Shown one piece after another: positions 7,787-9,565 of a stretch of DNA of 9,565 bases. Source of the DNA: Schlesneria sp. (GTDB taxonomy: Bacteria; Planctomycetota; Planctomycetia; Planctomycetales; Planctomycetaceae); assembly GCA_025353525.1 (NCBI GenBank), contig JANXOO010001205.1, forward strand, positions 1-9,565. Reading direction: 5' to 3'. Position 1 is the first letter of the stretch; each line of letters opens with the position of its first letter. A program made the translations under genes and the position numbers. The notes beneath the pieces were generated by a model. The model did not search any database. It was given only the letters and a program-made list of their open reading frames with translations, and was not told where the DNA came from.

Positions 7787-7826
7787 GAGGGGGGATCGAA
7801 ACCAATCGGTCCTTCCTTCCCCTGTC
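7787..7826 (+). ncRNA. Probable group II intron domain VI and 3' end
   Basis: Five bases after domain V, GATCGA (7794-7799) pairs with TCGGTC (7806-7811) around an AACCAA loop. The G-rich run before it pairs with the CTTCCTTCCCC run after it, giving a domain VI-like stem. The 3' strand contains no adenosine, so the bulged branch-point A expected about 7-8 bases from the intron end is absent. That would prevent lariat formation even if the rest of the intron were present. The 3' border near 7826 is a guess from stem length. Confidence 0.5.
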
Positions 7827-7883
7827 TTTTTGAGAAAACGCAACTCGCTGGCCATTTCACCCGCCACCAAATTGATCCCGGGC

Positions 7884-8189
7884 TCATGGCAACTCAAGCC
7901 AAAGATCCTGACCGTCAACCGAGACGGTATATGCAGGATGTCGCAATAGCGGGTTCAGGCAATGACGGCCTGTGGCGATATCAAATTGCCATCCGTGCCA
8001 CGGACACGTCACAACATTTCCCTGGATCGAACCTCGTGCGAGTGGCCCTCCGGCGTGCGGGCAGATTCCGTCCAGGGCGAAAAATTGACCGTCCGCGTTG
8101 AAGACAGCGACGAGTTTTTCGTCGACGACAAATTCGCGACCTTCGCCCATCGGAATATCGGCAACAGCGGCAACTCGATGTCGTTTCAT
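7884..8189 (-). CDS. Rieske [2Fe-2S] ferredoxin
   Basis: This complete 101-residue protein consists of a single Rieske domain. The iron-sulfur ligands are in C-P-H (Cys43, His45) and C-P-W-H (Cys62, His65), followed by GWQFD and the LLRHPAYTV strand typical of soluble NirD- or BphF-like ferredoxins. It has no signal peptide or membrane segment, so it should act in the cytoplasm as an electron carrier to an oxygenase or reductase; the partner is not in this window. It starts 17 bp after the stop of the TIM-barrel gene, so co-transcription is likely. Only a weak GGA lies upstream of the ATG, which suggests modest or coupled translation. The stop codon overlaps an ATG (ATGA), but the frame beyond is antisense to an intron remnant and is not a gene. 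It could equally be a small subunit for an unlinked dioxygenase; the fold assignment itself is secure. Confidence 0.95.
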   Translation of the reverse strand: MKRHRVAAVADIPMGEGREFVVDEKLVAVFNADGQFFALDGICPHAGGPLARGSIQGNVVTCPWHGWQFDIATGRHCLNPLLRHPAYTVSVDGQDLWLELP

Positions 8190-8206
8190 ATTTGGCGTCC
8201 AATGGT

Positions 8207-9169
8207 TTATGCAAACGCCTTCTCAAGTGCTGCCTTCGTTTTCTCGTACCCCGTTTTCGCGACTTCAAAAGCGTCCTGCTTCCAGTAGTCGCGATTGAAG
8301 AGTTCCAGCGAAACCGCTCCGCGATACCCGTTGTCGCGCAGCGTGCGAAAGATTTTGCCGAGCGGGGCGATTCCGTCGCCGGGATAGACCCGATGCGAAT
8401 CGTTGATGTCGTTGCGGGCGGGTTCGCCGGGGTAATCGTTCACGTGAAAATGGTGCATTCGCGAACCCGCAAACATCGCCAGTCCTTCGAAGTCGGATCC
8501 TCCCTTGAAAATGTGGTAAACGTCGAGCAGAAAACAGGCAGAGGGGTGCGCTGCTTCGATTCCGACAAAAGCAACTTCACCCATCCGCGCCAGTGTTTTT
8601 GAAAAGCCCCACAGCTCCAGCTGAGGCAGGATTCCTTCGCGCTGCCCGAGTTCGCACAAGGCACGGTATCGCGCCGACAGTTCGATCGGATCGAGACCGG
8701 ACTTGTCGACCACGCCGACCGGCGGTGCGGCGATTCGAGTCCCTCCGATTTCGCGGACAAGATTCATGAATCGCTTCGCCTCTTCCAGTCCTCGCTGTCG
8801 TTCTCCAGCGTCTTCTGCGAGGAACGCGGCGAATCCGATGGCACTTTCAACAACCAGTCCGGCATCAGCAATCCGTTTGCGCAAATCCGAAAGCGCCCCC
8901 CCTTTTTTGACATAGTCGTCGATTTCGCCAACCCAGGGCTCGAACCCGGTGTAGCCCGCTTTGGAGGCGACTTCGACTTCACCGACAATATCGATCTTCT
9001 TGCCCTTGTACTGGCATTCACGCACAGTGCTGGTATTCAGGCAAATGCGAAACGGTGTTCCCGAATCCGCTGCCGCTGCGGCGGCAGATTGCTCGGTCAC
9101 CAGCGAGGTGGCTGCGATCGTCGCCGCCGTGGCCCCGAAGAAGCTGCGGCGAGAAAGTGGGATCGACAT
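8207..9169 (-). CDS. Tat-exported sugar phosphate isomerase/epimerase-like TIM-barrel protein
   Basis: This 320-residue protein begins with a twin-arginine signal (SRRSFFG, residues 6-12), a short hydrophobic stretch (about 13-24) and an alanine-rich likely cleavage region near 28-35, so it is probably exported folded. The rest fits the xylose isomerase-like/AP endonuclease 2 TIM barrel (PF01261 superfamily). The metal and catalytic residues can be placed as Glu185 (LELWG), Asp216 and His219 (LLDVYH), His242 (FHVND) and Glu289 (SLELF). These match the Glu-Asp-His-Glu site plus D-x-x-H of tagatose epimerase and hydroxypyruvate isomerase relatives. Length is normal for an exported member. The substrate cannot be told from sequence; a carbohydrate or keto-acid isomerisation or epimerisation is the family expectation. 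The start is fixed by the Tat motif, since only seven residues precede the arginines; no strong ribosome binding site is visible. It is first in a two-gene unit with the Rieske protein. Confidence 0.93.
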   Translation of the reverse strand: MSIPLSRRSFFGATAATIAATSLVTEQSAAAAAADSGTPFRICLNTSTVRECQYKGKKIDIVGEVEVASKAGYTGFEPWVGEIDDYVKKGGALSDLRKRIADAGLVVESAIGFAAFLAEDAGERQRGLEEAKRFMNLVREIGGTRIAAPPVGVVDKSGLDPIELSARYRALCELGQREGILPQLELWGFSKTLARMGEVAFVGIEAAHPSACFLLDVYHIFKGGSDFEGLAMFAGSRMHHFHVNDYPGEPARNDINDSHRVYPGDGIAPLGKIFRTLRDNGYRGAVSLELFNRDYWKQDAFEVAKTGYEKTKAALEKAFA

Positions 9170-9218
9170 GAAATACGCTTTCGTAATGAATTTTCTGGTT
9201 CAAAAAGCCTCGTCCAAC

Positions 9219-9224
9219 TCTATA
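9219..9224 (-). promoter_or_regulatory. Possible -10 element for the TIM-barrel/Rieske unit
   Basis: On the minus strand TATAGA lies about 50 bases before the start codon. The -35 position at 17 bp spacing reads GCCTCA, a poor match, so the promoter would be weak or activator-dependent if real. The 27-bp inverted repeat at 9258-9284 is immediately upstream. Confidence 0.22.
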
Positions 9225-9257
9225 CTGCTCGCGGTCCGGATTGAGGCTTCGTTTTTG

Positions 9258-9284
9258 AGTCCGCTTCCGCGTTCGAAGCGGACT
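9258..9284. repeat. Inverted repeat upstream of the TIM-barrel gene
   Basis: AGTCCGCTTC and GAAGCGGACT are perfect 10-bp arms around a 7-base spacer (CGCGTTC). The T-run (9252-9256) lies on the 5' side on the plus strand and is therefore an A-run after the hairpin on the minus strand, so it is not an intrinsic terminator in either direction. Its place just upstream of the weak promoter candidate fits a regulator-binding site; an RNA hairpin from an upstream transcript is the alternative. Confidence 0.5.
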
Positions 9285-9429
9285 GCGGCAGTTTCCAGGT
9301 GTCGCTGGATTTCTCAATCCCCTCAAACCAGACCGTGCGTGGTATAAAATCCCCGTCGCACAGTTTACTTCCCCGGATGCAAAGTGGAAACTGCCCGGCA
9401 CGTGATGATGTCGCATCGTTAAGGCGACG

Positions 9430-9506
9430 GGCAGGAAAGAAAGGACTGAAGAATGGGGACAGGCACCAGGAAGACCTGGAGCCAGTCCCCATTCTTCAGT
9501 CCTGCC
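9430..9506. repeat. REP-like long palindromic hairpin element
   Basis: The core (9442-9503) has perfect 19-bp arms beginning AGGACTGAAGAATGGGGAC. Internal to them, after single A/A mismatches, are GGC/GCC and CCAGG/CCTGG pairs, closing on an AAGA tetraloop. That is 27 paired bases in 62. The outermost ends GGCAGGA (9430-9436) and TCCTGCC (9500-9506) are also complementary, but the left side carries a 9-base excess (AAGAAAGG region) that the right side lacks. Motifs of the form GGGGACAGGCACC and GGGGACTGGCTCC resemble repetitive extragenic palindromes I associate with RAYT (REP-associated tyrosine) transposases; that link is from memory. No T-tract follows on either strand, so a terminator role is secondary. 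Confidence 0.75.
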
Positions 9507-9565
9507 GCAAAAAGTTCCGTTGTCCCTGAAGAGTCCATGCGTCATGAGCCATTCATGCTGAAATT
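9507..9565. other. Unassigned right edge
   Basis: The last ~60 bases, to the right of the palindromic element, show no recognisable coding or structural signal and are too short to assign. Confidence 0.4.

Larger units (their letters stand above)
7546..7826 (+). mobile_element. 3' remnant of a bacterial group II intron
   Basis: On the plus strand the tail of a group II intron is preserved in the canonical order: reverse transcriptase/maturase C-terminus (about 7549-7731), a short spacer containing CATCAACTGAAGAG, domain V (7749-7781), and a probable domain VI stem (7787-7826). Everything 5' of the maturase C-terminus is missing: domains I-III, the RT fingers and palm, and the first part of the X domain. 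The element therefore cannot splice or move by itself. It lies antisense to, and just past the stop codon of, the Rieske gene. The left border is set by loss of protein similarity and the right border by the end of the domain VI-like stem, so both are approximate. Confidence 0.8.
9170..9429. other. Intergenic region upstream of the TIM-barrel gene
   Basis: No gene is recognised. Besides the features listed separately it holds two dispersed inverted pairs: GCAGTTTCCA at 9288-9297 with TGGAAACTGC at 9385-9394, and GGATTGAG at 9238-9245 with CTCAATCC at 9313-9320. On the plus strand TATAAA occurs at about 9342, without a good -35. The minus-strand frame covering 9018-9545 reads through the palindromic element and into the TIM-barrel gene out of frame, so it is spurious. 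Confidence 0.5.

Noticed and set aside
7516..7833. Complete 105-residue plus-strand gene.
   Set aside because: Only its middle (about 7549-7731) is recognisable, as the C-terminus of an intron maturase, and the tail is domain V and VI read as codons. It is treated as a pseudogene fragment instead.
7585..7887. 100-residue minus-strand frame whose ATG overlaps the Rieske stop codon (ATGA), suggesting translational coupling.
   Set aside because: The frame is exactly antisense to the group II intron maturase fragment and domain V, which explain the sequence on the plus strand; the predicted protein has no recognisable motif.
9252..9284. Intrinsic terminator, because a GC-rich hairpin lies next to a T-run.
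   Set aside because: The T-run is on the 5' side of the hairpin on the plus strand and reads as an A-run on the minus strand, so it cannot terminate in either direction.
9018..9545. 175-residue minus-strand frame overlapping the TIM-barrel gene start.
   Set aside because: It passes through the palindromic element and enters the Tat signal region in the wrong frame; the TIM-barrel frame is strongly supported by motifs.

Overview
The window looks like a chromosomal segment of a planctomycete. The reasons are: a giant surface or secreted repeat protein whose N-terminus carries an LEPR-XLL-type motif (LETRQLL), a Tat-exported TIM-barrel sugar isomerase/epimerase of a kind these bacteria carry in many copies, and moderate GC by eye. 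The phylum is an inference; nothing here fixes genus or species.

Layout. (1) Positions 1-6926, minus strand: one uninterrupted reading frame of at least 2308 codons that runs off the left edge, so its C-terminus is missing. It encodes an N-terminal LEPR-XLL segment, one beta-sandwich-like domain, seven cadherin-like repeats, then nine complete and one partial copy of a second, roughly 130-150 residue beta-rich repeat. Many short plus-strand frames exist over this gene, but they are shadows. (2) Positions 6927-7545: about 620 bp without a convincing gene. It holds the leader of the giant gene, with a ribosome binding site and two near-perfect palindromes. (3) Positions about 7546-7826, plus strand: the 3' remnant of a group II intron, consisting of the last ~60 codons of its reverse transcriptase/maturase, a clear domain V and a probable domain VI. 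(4) Positions 7884-9169, minus strand: a two-gene unit, with the Tat-exported TIM-barrel protein first and, 17 bp downstream, a small Rieske [2Fe-2S] ferredoxin. (5) Positions 9170-9565: intergenic, with an inverted repeat near a weak promoter candidate and a striking 77-bp palindromic, REP-like hairpin element.

How the parts relate. The TIM-barrel and Rieske genes are probably co-transcribed. The intron remnant lies opposite in orientation just beyond the Rieske stop codon and explains the antisense frames there. The giant gene most likely has its own promoter within the 6927-7545 region. I do not see a defence system, CRISPR array, tRNA or rRNA. The most unusual items are the giant two-part repeat protein with a single cysteine in 2308 residues, the intron fossil, and the long imperfect palindrome at 9430-9506.
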